The translations under genes were made by a program, and so were the position numbers. From assembly GCF_012849215.1 (NCBI RefSeq), contig NZ_CP051682.1, positions 124,001 through 188,000 of the forward strand: a DNA stretch of 64,000 bases. Reading direction: 5' to 3'. The number at the start of each line of letters is the position of its first letter. Positions within the stretch are counted from its first letter, which is position 1. This document shows positions 8,361 to 15,840 of the stretch, in pieces. Below the pieces are notes generated by a model. The model had not been told where the DNA came from, did not search any database, and worked only from the letters and a program-made list of their open reading frames with translations. The stretch is from Mucilaginibacter robiniae (GTDB taxonomy: Bacteria; Bacteroidota; Bacteroidia; Sphingobacteriales; Sphingobacteriaceae).

Positions 8361-8393
8361 TTCGGTTCAGTTTTACCACTGAATGGAACCGAA
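8361..8393 (+). promoter_or_regulatory. Leader hairpin ending 3 nt before the M23 peptidase start
   Basis: TTCGGTTC (8361-8368) pairs with GAACCGAA (8386-8393), and AGT/ACT can extend the stem inside with a small bulge. The 3' arm ends three bases before the ATG at 8397 and would bury the ribosome-binding region. There is no T-run, so it is not a terminator. A role in translation control is inference. Confidence 0.4.
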
Positions 8394-8396
8394 AAG

Positions 8397-9740
8397 ATGA
8401 ATAGTTTACACCAATCAAAATCAACATACTTTACATTGTTATTCTTTAGCCTGCTTTGCTGCTCATGTAGCCGGAGCGGACCAATGGCTTTATTTAAAAA
8501 GCTGTCACCTCATGAAGCTTATGCACAGCGGTTGAAAGATGCCGGACTTGACCATACCGCAATAGGCGGTGCTTGGTTGCAAAATGCCAATAACAGCTTA
8601 ACCAAAGCTTTAACAGTAACCATACCCTACAAAGAAACAGGTTATTTTGCAGCCGATAAGATACAAACGGCTGCCTTAAGGTTTGAAGCGAAACGAGGAC
8701 AAAAATTACACATAGCACTCAATAAAAAGCCTGAATTTGGTTTTGCTATATACATGGATTTGCTTCAGGAAAATGCAGGTAATGAATCTAAAATCGTAGC
8801 ATCGGCAGATACTGCAGGCGTAAACTTTTCCTATGAAATTAGCCAAGCCGGATATTATATTTTGCGATTACAGCCTGAACTTTTACGCGGTGGTGAATAC
8901 ACCCTTACCATTACTGCCGGCCCATCACTTAACTTTCCGGTTTCATCATCGGGTAAACCGCACATTGGCAGCTTTTGGGGTGATAGCCGTGATGCAGGAG
9001 GCCGCAGGCATGAGGGCGTAGATATTTTTGCACCAAAAGGTACACCTGCTCTAGCTGCTGCTGATGGTACGGTAACTCGCGTTACCGAAAATAAGCTGGG
9101 TGGCAAAGTAGTATTCATGCACCCAGACAATGAAAATTACACTTTATACTATGCACATTTAGGAAAACAGCTGGTACAAGATGGCGAAACTATTCATGCT
9201 GGTGACACTGTAGGGCTGATTGACAATACCGGAAATGCAAAAAACACGCCTTCACATCTGCATTTTGGTATTTATACATTTGGACAAGGCGCTGTTGACC
9301 CACTGCCTTTTGTAAACCGAGAAATTAAAACTCCCAAGCCAATTAATGCCCCTTTAGAATTGCTAAATGCAACCGCACATACCACTACTAAAAACAATAA
9401 ACTATACACAGAGCCTAATGAAACATCGCTTGTAAAAGAAATACTGCCTGTTAATACCATTATTAATATTGAGGCTGCAACAGATAGCTGGTACAAAGCT
9501 GTTTTACCAAATGGCTTGCAAGGATTTATCAGCAGACATAATGTATCTACAGCTAATACCATCAAGAAGTATGTTGCCAAACAAGCTCAGCCTTTATTAG
9601 ATGCACCAAACGTGCAGAGTGCAGCTCGTAAAACTATTATTCTGGAAGGTTCACGTGTTAATGTAAAAGGCATTTACAAAAACTACTACCTAGTTACAGA
9701 TGAACAGAATAATGCAGGTTGGATAGAAGCTGAACGTTAA
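8397..9740 (+). CDS. M23 family metallopeptidase with C-terminal SH3-like domains
   Basis: A 447-residue exported protein, probably a peptidoglycan endopeptidase. The N-terminus is hydrophobic with a Cys-rich end (LLCCSC), suggesting a lipoprotein. After a beta-rich N-terminal region (about 65-180) comes the LytM/M23 domain: RHEGVDIFAPKG with zinc ligands H205 and D209, YYAHLG, and SHLHFGIY with H287 and H289. The tail (about 335-447) contains two bacterial SH3-like repeats, with TEPNETSLVKEILPVNT and GSRVNVKGIYKNYYLV, which usually bind cell wall. All four zinc-site motifs are intact, so it should be active. It is preceded by a hairpin leader. Confidence 0.9.
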   Translation: MNSLHQSKSTYFTLLFFSLLCCSCSRSGPMALFKKLSPHEAYAQRLKDAGLDHTAIGGAWLQNANNSLTKALTVTIPYKETGYFAADKIQTAALRFEAKRGQKLHIALNKKPEFGFAIYMDLLQENAGNESKIVASADTAGVNFSYEISQAGYYILRLQPELLRGGEYTLTITAGPSLNFPVSSSGKPHIGSFWGDSRDAGGRRHEGVDIFAPKGTPALAAADGTVTRVTENKLGGKVVFMHPDNENYTLYYAHLGKQLVQDGETIHAGDTVGLIDNTGNAKNTPSHLHFGIYTFGQGAVDPLPFVNREIKTPKPINAPLELLNATAHTTTKNNKLYTEPNETSLVKEILPVNTIINIEAATDSWYKAVLPNGLQGFISRHNVSTANTIKKYVAKQAQPLLDAPNVQSAARKTIILEGSRVNVKGIYKNYYLVTDEQNNAGWIEAER

Positions 9741-9803
9741 AAAAGCTACAATTCTATTCTTTTAAGTAACTCATAAGCGAGCATGTATTAACGACATATA
9801 ATT

Positions 9804-10700
9804 CTAGCTTACAGGTTCTATAAATACCTGTTTGTAATGTGGATATTTGTTTTGAATAACCTGACGAAGTTGGTTGATTGCCTCAGCTACCTGGTTACTG
9901 GTAAGGTTAGAGTTAAAATTTACTTTAAGTACCATAATTACATCCTCAGGTGCCAAGTACATTGATAAGTTATTAACTACGCTATTTACAGCTGTATTTC
10001 TTTCTGTTAGTTCCTTTACTTCTTGCAACTCATTATCTGGTACAGCCTCCCCCATTAGCAGACTTCGGCTTTCGCGTACCAATAAAATAGCCACTGTAGT
10101 CAGTAATACTCCAATCAGTACCGATGCTATCCCATCAATATACGGGTTATGTAGCCATTGGCCTAAAACTATACCCGTAAAGGCTATTAAAATACCAATC
10201 ACATCTGCAGCATCTTCGAACAATACTACAAAGGTGGATGGATCTTTACTTTGGTGCACAGCCTGCCAGAATGGTGTGCTGCCACGCTGCCGGTTAAATT
10301 CTTTTATAGCAGTAATGAACGAATAACCATCAAACAAAAAAGCTATACCTAACACTATATAGTTCCAAATGGGGTTTTTAACAGTTTCTGGATGCTGTAT
10401 ATGTTCAATGCCTTCGTAAATAGATAAACCACCACCTATAGCAAAAAACAACAATGACACAATGAAAGCCCAAAAGTATAATTCTTTACCATAACCAAAA
10501 GGCCGTTTTGCATCGGCTGGCTTTTGACTGCGGGTAATGCCCAACAACAACAAAATTTCGTTACTGGTATCTACCAGCGAGTGTATGCCTTCTGAAGCCA
10601 TAGCTGAGCTGCCGGTAAAAAATGCAGCTGCCAGTTTGGTAATAGCTATAGCTGTATTAGCAGCAAATGCAGTGTAGATAGGTGTTTTAGATGCTGGCAT
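9804..10700 (-). CDS. Cation diffusion facilitator (CDF) transporter
   Basis: A 298-residue inner-membrane metal/proton antiporter of the CDF family with about six transmembrane helices and a cytoplasmic C-terminal domain. The first metal-site helix carries HSLVD (H40, D44); the second carries EDAAD (E162, D166) instead of the classical HxxxD. This combination with an ExxxD/DxxxD second site is like the SLC30A9-related branch rather than zinc exporters such as ZitB, so the metal is uncertain. It is convergent with the preceding M23 peptidase gene, with a 63-bp gap. Confidence 0.88.
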   Translation of the reverse strand: MPASKTPIYTAFAANTAIAITKLAAAFFTGSSAMASEGIHSLVDTSNEILLLLGITRSQKPADAKRPFGYGKELYFWAFIVSLLFFAIGGGLSIYEGIEHIQHPETVKNPIWNYIVLGIAFLFDGYSFITAIKEFNRQRGSTPFWQAVHQSKDPSTFVVLFEDAADVIGILIAFTGIVLGQWLHNPYIDGIASVLIGVLLTTVAILLVRESRSLLMGEAVPDNELQEVKELTERNTAVNSVVNNLSMYLAPEDVIMVLKVNFNSNLTSNQVAEAINQLRQVIQNKYPHYKQVFIEPVS

Positions 10701-11015
10701 AGTTGAATTGTACTCGCTTAACAGTATAAACGTATAACAGGTTTTAGGGTGATAGATTATTTATATCCGCCGCTTACTTATCAGGATAGCCCTAATCAGT
10801 AACTACTAATCTCACGTTAATCGATACAAACACACAATTCATCTATACTATTTACTATTAACTTATTTGATATATAATTTTGCTCATTAAGCAAGTTGTA
10901 TTCACTAATATTTAGACCAGAAAACATGGATATAAGAAATACTTTTGTCATAAACAACACAATAAATCACTTTTAGTATTGTTATAGCAGTCTATAAATC
11001 AACAAATTAAAACAC
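10701..11015. other. Intergenic region between divergent CDF and pepsin-like genes
   Basis: A 315-bp AT-rich stretch with no coding potential that I can see. TACTTTTG at 10940-10947 fits the TAnnTTTG -7 box toward the downstream gene, with a leader of about 60 bp, but no convincing -33 element is present. No inverted repeats of note. Confidence 0.5.
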
Positions 11016-12116
11016 ATGAGCAAACTATACTTAATTCGGAGTACTACATACTTCTTTGTTTTGCTTTTACTATTCAGTTTAGCATCCTGCAAAAAAGATA
11101 AAGTTACTTCGGGGTCATCAGCAGCAATTATGGCTACCCCTACCAAGCTTGGGCTTTACGAGGCTGATTCGGCCCAGTACAAAGCATTGTACATAGATAT
11201 TTCGAAAGTAGGCACGCAAGCTATTACAGATTATTTGGTATTTGATACTGGTTCGGGCGGAATGGTTATTGATGCTAAAGATATTTTACCAACTTCTATG
11301 GTAACCAGTTCTGGTTTTAACTTTACCGGAGATTCAACTGTTGTTGATGGCATTACGATTACTAATCAAAAATCAACAGTTTCTTACGGTGATGATGATA
11401 CTTTTACCGATAAAGTTTACGGAAACCTGGCTTATGCTTCTGTTACTATAGGTAATAGCCAAGGTAATGTTGTGATTAAACGTTTACCATTTTTTCTCTA
11501 TTACAAAGCTGTGGATGATGATGGGCATAGCTACCCACAAGGGTATTTTAACGTTTTTGGTGTATCGCCCGAACATGATCTTACTTTTTCAAACAACGTT
11601 TATCTCACTAGTCCGTTCAGCTACTTTGACCCCGGAACTGGTTTAACTAAAGGTTTTAAACTGGCAGCAATAGGAACGAGCAATTTTTCGTATGATGGTA
11701 CTTATGTAGCTGGCATAGTTAGTTTAGGACTAACCTCTTCTGATCTTTCTTCATCCTCCTTCACCATGCACCAGCTCACCAGCTATCGTAATTATGGCTA
11801 CATCCCTTATATTACATCAACCATTAATTATAAAAGCAAAAGCCTTTCAACAAACGTCCTTTTTGATACCGGCACTACTGGTTATAGCTACATTGCTGAC
11901 AAATCAGCCACTGCAACAACCCTTTTGCCATTGAACTCTTCGGTAAGTTTAGCTACTAGTTCAAGCTTTAACTACGCTTATACCATAACGGCTAATAATA
12001 ATTTAACATACGTTGACCCGCAAACGAGCACTACAGTAATCAGCAGTGATTTTTTCCTAAACAATGAATATTTGCTGGATTATAGCAGTAATCGTATAGG
12101 ATTAAAAAACAATTAA
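11016..12116 (+). CDS. Pepsin-like (family A1 type) bilobal aspartic protease lipoprotein
   Basis: A 366-residue lipoprotein (lipobox LASC, lipidated Cys25, then KKDK) with the architecture of pepsins. Two catalytic triads are seen, VFDTGSGG (D77) and LFDTGTTG (D284), 207 residues apart. A flap motif VSYGDDDTF with Tyr124, 47 residues after D77, is followed by YGNLAYASVTIG, like the pepsin YGTGSMTG strand. The psi-loop motif VFG is at 180-182. The C-terminus DFFLNNEYLLDYSSNRIGL parallels the end of pepsins. Both aspartates and the Tyr are retained, so peptidase activity is plausible but unproven; a relation to DUF3443 is an alternative label. It has its own terminator and a paralogue next to it. 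Confidence 0.7.
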   Translation: MSKLYLIRSTTYFFVLLLLFSLASCKKDKVTSGSSAAIMATPTKLGLYEADSAQYKALYIDISKVGTQAITDYLVFDTGSGGMVIDAKDILPTSMVTSSGFNFTGDSTVVDGITITNQKSTVSYGDDDTFTDKVYGNLAYASVTIGNSQGNVVIKRLPFFLYYKAVDDDGHSYPQGYFNVFGVSPEHDLTFSNNVYLTSPFSYFDPGTGLTKGFKLAAIGTSNFSYDGTYVAGIVSLGLTSSDLSSSSFTMHQLTSYRNYGYIPYITSTINYKSKSLSTNVLFDTGTTGYSYIADKSATATTLLPLNSSVSLATSSSFNYAYTITANNNLTYVDPQTSTTVISSDFFLNNEYLLDYSSNRIGLKNN

Positions 12117-12163
12117 ATACTCAATTAAGACACTTAGTTGTACTATCAATGATTGTTGTTGAT

Positions 12164-12188
12164 CACACCTATCTAGGTGTGCTTTTTT
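12164..12188 (+). terminator. Terminator between the two pepsin-like genes
   Basis: CACACCTA (12164-12171) and TAGGTGTG (12174-12181) form a perfect hairpin followed by a run of T. It indicates that the two paralogues are separate transcription units. Confidence 0.8.
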
Positions 12189-12288
12189 AATTCACAAAAA
12201 ATATGCTATTTAATAATTGCCTAATAATTATATAAGCTGAATTACATAACTTTAAGGACAACAAAGCCGTAAAAACCAATTTTAAATT

Positions 12289-13431
12289 ATGCTCTTATCA
12301 CTCAAAGTGCAAGGAACTATAAATTCTTTAAAAAGAATTTATCAGCACAAATCTAAACTCCTTATCAGTGTTACTGCACTCTCCCTTTTGCTTTCAGCTT
12401 GTAAGAAAGACAAAGAGGTAACTGCAACAGTAGCTCCTACACCTTTAGCAACTATAGGCTTATATAAATATCAATCATCAAGCAGCACAGCAAAAAGAAT
12501 ATTTGTTGATATCAACAAAATTGGTACAGTAACTTTAAACTATGCCGCTACTTTTGATACTGGTTCACCAGGTTTAGTATTTGATGCCACTGGTGTGCTA
12601 CCCGCATCTATGATTACCAGCTCGGGCATACAAATTACCGGCGATTCAGTAAGCGTTAATGGTATTACGGTGACCTCCAGAACGGCTGTGGTTAAGTATG
12701 GCGTAAGCCCTAACATTGTTTCACAATATGGTAACCTAGCTTATGCAACAGTTACCTTGAGTGATGATAACAATAATACCGTAACTACTAAACGGATTGC
12801 TTTTTTCTTGTATTACAAAATTGTTGATAGTGATGGAACAACTGAGCCCGCACATTCGGGAGATGTTTTTGGGGTGTCAACTGGCAGTAATGCTTTTACC
12901 GAAGTAGTAAGTCCGCTGGATGGTTTCAAACTGCCAACTAATGTAACTAGTGGTTTTAAGCTGTCTGCCATTAGCAACAGTAACTTTTCACCAAGTTTAT
13001 ATTTCCAGTCCAATTTATTAACCATTGGCTTAGTTCCTAATGATTTAAGTTCAGCTGGTGGCTTCACTATGCACCCACTTACCTATGTTTCAGGATATGG
13101 TTATCTGCCTAATATACCGGCTACAATAACTTATGGTGGCAAAAGCATTTCTACTGAGGTAGTATTTGATACTGGTAATCCTTCAACTGCCATAATTGAA
13201 GACCGTACCGCGAGTGCTTTAGGTCAGCTTCCAGCGAATACAAGTGTAACTGTTACTACTACAAAAGGCTTTAGTTATACTTATACAACTAGCAGTACAG
13301 CTAACTTAACCGAAGTGTTAAACCCCAATGTTACGGGTGATTATCGTAGTGTTTTAGCTATTGATTTCTTTTTTACCAATCTGTATTTAACAGATTATGC
13401 TAACCATCAAATCGGCTTGAAAAAGCAGTAA
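12289..13431 (+). CDS. Pepsin-like bilobal aspartic protease lipoprotein, paralogue
   Basis: A 380-residue paralogue of the preceding gene. Lipobox LLLSAC with Cys38 and again KKDK. The catalytic motifs are TFDTGSPG (D90) and VFDTGNPS (D294), 204 apart. The flap YG (Tyr137) is again 47 residues after the first Asp, followed by YGNLAYATVTL; VFGVS is at 193-197 and the end reads DFFFTNLYLTDYANHQIGL. The second site has DTGNPS, where family A1 normally has DTG(S/T), so the residue after DTG is changed from S/T to N. The N-terminus carries about 13 more residues than the paralogue. Functions are inferred from motifs only. Confidence 0.68.
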   Translation: MLLSLKVQGTINSLKRIYQHKSKLLISVTALSLLLSACKKDKEVTATVAPTPLATIGLYKYQSSSSTAKRIFVDINKIGTVTLNYAATFDTGSPGLVFDATGVLPASMITSSGIQITGDSVSVNGITVTSRTAVVKYGVSPNIVSQYGNLAYATVTLSDDNNNTVTTKRIAFFLYYKIVDSDGTTEPAHSGDVFGVSTGSNAFTEVVSPLDGFKLPTNVTSGFKLSAISNSNFSPSLYFQSNLLTIGLVPNDLSSAGGFTMHPLTYVSGYGYLPNIPATITYGGKSISTEVVFDTGNPSTAIIEDRTASALGQLPANTSVTVTTTKGFSYTYTTSSTANLTEVLNPNVTGDYRSVLAIDFFFTNLYLTDYANHQIGLKKQ

Positions 13432-13453
13432 TCAAGTTAGCATACATCTATAT

Positions 13454-13490
13454 AAAATGGCTCCTTAAATATAACATAAGGAGCCATTTT
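13454..13490. terminator. Bidirectional terminator between convergent genes
   Basis: AAAATGGCTCCTTA (13454-13467) and TAAGGAGCCATTTT (13477-13490) are perfect complements, with A- and T-tracts on both sides. It serves the pepsin-like gene on the plus strand and the molybdoenzyme gene on the minus strand. Confidence 0.85.
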
Positions 13491-13511
13491 CATTTATCTT
13501 GCGTCTCGCTT

Positions 13512-14312
13512 CTAAAGCCCTGAAAAATAATCGTAACCTCGTTCGGCCCAATAGTCAGGCGGCCGTTGGTTACTGAAGTATAGTGTGCCTATACGTTTCA
13601 GATTTTTAATGCCGTATTTAGTAGGAATGATTAAACGTAATGGTGCACCATGCTCAGGTGAAAGCGGCTGGCCGCTTACTTCATAGCAAAGCAACGTTTG
13701 CGGATGCAGGGCACTGGGCATATCAATACCTACATAGTATTTGTTATCAGGGGTGTGCATACCTACATACTCCATTTTGGCTAATTCCTGCAAGCCAAAA
13801 TGATGAACAAAGTCACTAAACTTTACGCCTCCCCAATGGCTGATCTGACTCCATCCTTCTACACACTTAAATTCAAAGGCAAATTCGGTTTTGGGTAATT
13901 TTTTAAGTTCATTCAACGTAATTTGCTGGGTTTCATTTGCACTTTTTACCAGGTTTAATGCCCAGCTTTCAATGTTTTTATCTGTAATACCTAGTTTACC
14001 ATTTAGCCGAGGCTTTTTAGCCGCCATAACTTTAGGATAAGTACGTGATAGATGATTAGGTTTAACTGCACCTTCAAACAAGCATCCGTTAGCATCCAGT
14101 ACTCTACGCAATGAAGATTTTGCACCAGCCGTAGCTGTGGCTATTTCACGCGCACTATGATAAACGGATTCCCAACCCCAATATGCTAGTCCTGCTCCTG
14201 CCAAAAACGTGATAGACGACAAAAATGTACGCCGGTTTATTTTCTTCTTATCGTAAGGTTCAGTGTTGAGTGGCAGTTTATCGAACTTATCTTCCGGTTT
14301 ATTTTTCATCAT
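13512..14312 (-). CDS. Molybdopterin-dependent oxidoreductase, sulfite-oxidase (MsrP-like) family
   Basis: A 266-residue protein with a twin-arginine leader (RRTFLSS, R27-R28, then a hydrophobic stretch), so it is exported folded to the periplasm. The molybdenum-ligand cysteine is C150 in KCVEGWS, followed by SQISHWGGVKFSDF, typical of the sulfite oxidase/MsrP fold. The C-terminus (HGAPLRLIIPTKYGIKNLKRIGTLYF) matches the MsrP end. It overlaps the upstream membrane cytochrome gene by 14 bp, so it is the catalytic half of a two-protein complex. The substrate (methionine sulfoxide, sulfite or another) is not evident. Confidence 0.87.
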   Translation of the reverse strand: MMKNKPEDKFDKLPLNTEPYDKKKINRRTFLSSITFLAGAGLAYWGWESVYHSAREIATATAGAKSSLRRVLDANGCLFEGAVKPNHLSRTYPKVMAAKKPRLNGKLGITDKNIESWALNLVKSANETQQITLNELKKLPKTEFAFEFKCVEGWSQISHWGGVKFSDFVHHFGLQELAKMEYVGMHTPDNKYYVGIDMPSALHPQTLLCYEVSGQPLSPEHGAPLRLIIPTKYGIKNLKRIGTLYFSNQRPPDYWAERGYDYFSGL

Positions 14313-14994
14313 CTGCTTTCTTTGAAACTATCGGTACAATTTGTTCATCGGTCACTTCAAAGCCTCGTATCATACTAATAAAGTTCTGCCAGCCAGCTAT
14401 GATTACCTGTACTATGTGAATGATAAAAAACAGGCAATAGCCTACGGTTAATGTAAAATGTATAAGCCGTGCAGTTTTATATCCTCCTAGCACAAAGGTA
14501 AGCCAACTAAACTGCGCAGGCTTGTAAATAGCCAAACCTGTAAGCAGTGATCCTACTCCCATGATTATAACTGCAGAATAAGCTATGCGTTGTGCAGCAT
14601 TGTACTTGTTTTGTGGTGGTGCAGTTTTGCGCAGGTGTAAATCGTGTAATAGAACCAACCAAGCATCCCGCCAAGAATGTTTTTGCGGCAGCAAATACCG
14701 CCACTCACCCGATACTATAGTGTATAACACATACAAAAAGCCGTTTATTGCAAACAACCACATGAAAACAAAATGATAAGCCATTCCTTCGGCCAATCGG
14801 GCATTGATTTTATACTTATGATAGAACCATTCCGGAAAGAATTTGATTACTGTTGTACCAAACAGTTTGATAGCGTAAGGGTCATAAGCCCAATAAATGA
14901 GTATGCCGCTCCAGATCATGATGGCTAATAAAGGAAAGTTAAGCCAATGAAACCAGCGGATAGCCAATGGATGCTTATGAACAATGTAGCGCAT
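14299..14994 (-). CDS. Membrane cytochrome b subunit (thiosulfate-reductase/b561 type)
   Basis: A 231-residue protein with about four transmembrane helices. Histidines in or near the helices include H6/H8, H16 in RWFHWLNF, H69, and histidines in the C-terminal helix pair (RLIHFTLTVGYCLFFIIHIVQV), consistent with di-heme cytochrome b561-type membrane subunits. It is the first gene of a two-gene operon, and its stop lies inside the start of the molybdoenzyme gene. It probably passes electrons from the quinone pool to that enzyme. It is not MsrQ-like, which is the partner usually expected for MsrP. Confidence 0.85.
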   Translation of the reverse strand: MRYIVHKHPLAIRWFHWLNFPLLAIMIWSGILIYWAYDPYAIKLFGTTVIKFFPEWFYHKYKINARLAEGMAYHFVFMWLFAINGFLYVLYTIVSGEWRYLLPQKHSWRDAWLVLLHDLHLRKTAPPQNKYNAAQRIAYSAVIIMGVGSLLTGLAIYKPAQFSWLTFVLGGYKTARLIHFTLTVGYCLFFIIHIVQVIIAGWQNFISMIRGFEVTDEQIVPIVSKKADDEK

Positions 14995-15062
14995 AAATTT
15001 TGAGTAAGCCAGAATATAAATTTATGTTCAGGAAGTTACAAATATCGGATTATGCCCAACAA

Positions 15063-15096
15063 AAAAGCGCCATAACTTATTTGTTATAGCGCTTTT
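15063..15096 (-). terminator. Terminator after the PPOX-like gene
   Basis: AAAAGCGCCATAAC and GTTATAGCGCTTTT form a 14-bp stem with one C-A mismatch around a short loop. On the minus strand it lies directly downstream of the gene ending at 15115; it works in either direction. Confidence 0.75.
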
Positions 15097-15114
15097 CAGA
15101 ATATGTAAGTTGTC

Positions 15115-15657
15115 TTATTCTTCTATCTCTAGTTTGCCTTCCACTGAATCATCAATGGTTTTGCCGATTACAGCACCAGCAGTTTGCTTTAACAAAGCAA
15201 TGGCATTGCCATGTTTATTATCCCAGTAATAACCTTCAGTAGGTTCTACTTTGATTACAGTGATGCGCGAATCATCTTCCCCTTCGGTAAACCAAGTTTT
15301 CAAAATCGGCTCCCAAAGTTCTTTGATCTTTTCTTTGTCTTTGCTGATTTCAGCCAAACCATAAATATTTAAAAAGTCGGAATGAGCAGATCCTTGAAAC
15401 AATAAATGTACAAAAGGATCATGTGATACTTCCTCATTTTTATGACTATCATCGGCGCTCAAAAACCAAAAAAAGCCTTGATCGTCAATTTTTTGAACCG
15501 ACATAGGGCGGATTGACAAAGGCACACCTGTTTTTATATTGGTGATAAAAAAGCAGGATTTGGCTTGCTCAGCTAACTCTTTTATTTTTTTATTGGCGTC
15601 TTCGCCATGCAGGTTTTGGATATTATCTTCCGGCTGCTGTTGATTAATGCTGTCCAT
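15115..15657 (-). CDS. Pyridoxamine 5'-phosphate oxidase family (general stress) protein
   Basis: A 180-residue protein with the FMN-binding split-barrel pattern of pyridoxamine-phosphate-oxidase-like general stress proteins: CFFITNIKTGVPLSIRPMSVQ, then GFFWFLSADDSHKNEEV, VHLLFQGSAHSDFLNIYGLAEI, and EPTEGYYWDNKHG near the C-terminus. Such proteins bind flavin or a related cofactor and are often stress-induced; the substrate is unknown. It is a single gene with its own terminator. No signal peptide. Confidence 0.88.
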   Translation of the reverse strand: MDSINQQQPEDNIQNLHGEDANKKIKELAEQAKSCFFITNIKTGVPLSIRPMSVQKIDDQGFFWFLSADDSHKNEEVSHDPFVHLLFQGSAHSDFLNIYGLAEISKDKEKIKELWEPILKTWFTEGEDDSRITVIKVEPTEGYYWDNKHGNAIALLKQTAGAVIGKTIDDSVEGKLEIEE

Positions 15658-15840
15658 AATAATGTTTAACGGTAAATATTAGCAATAACCCCCCGAACTG
15701 TTTTTTGTGTGGAAGTTTTTTTGATTTAAAGAATACTGCTACAAAATTGCAGTAAGAAACTTGTAATCATTAAACGCTACAGTTAATGTATAAATCCTAA
15801 ACTTTCAACTACAGACATTCATGCGGTTAACCCGCTCCAT

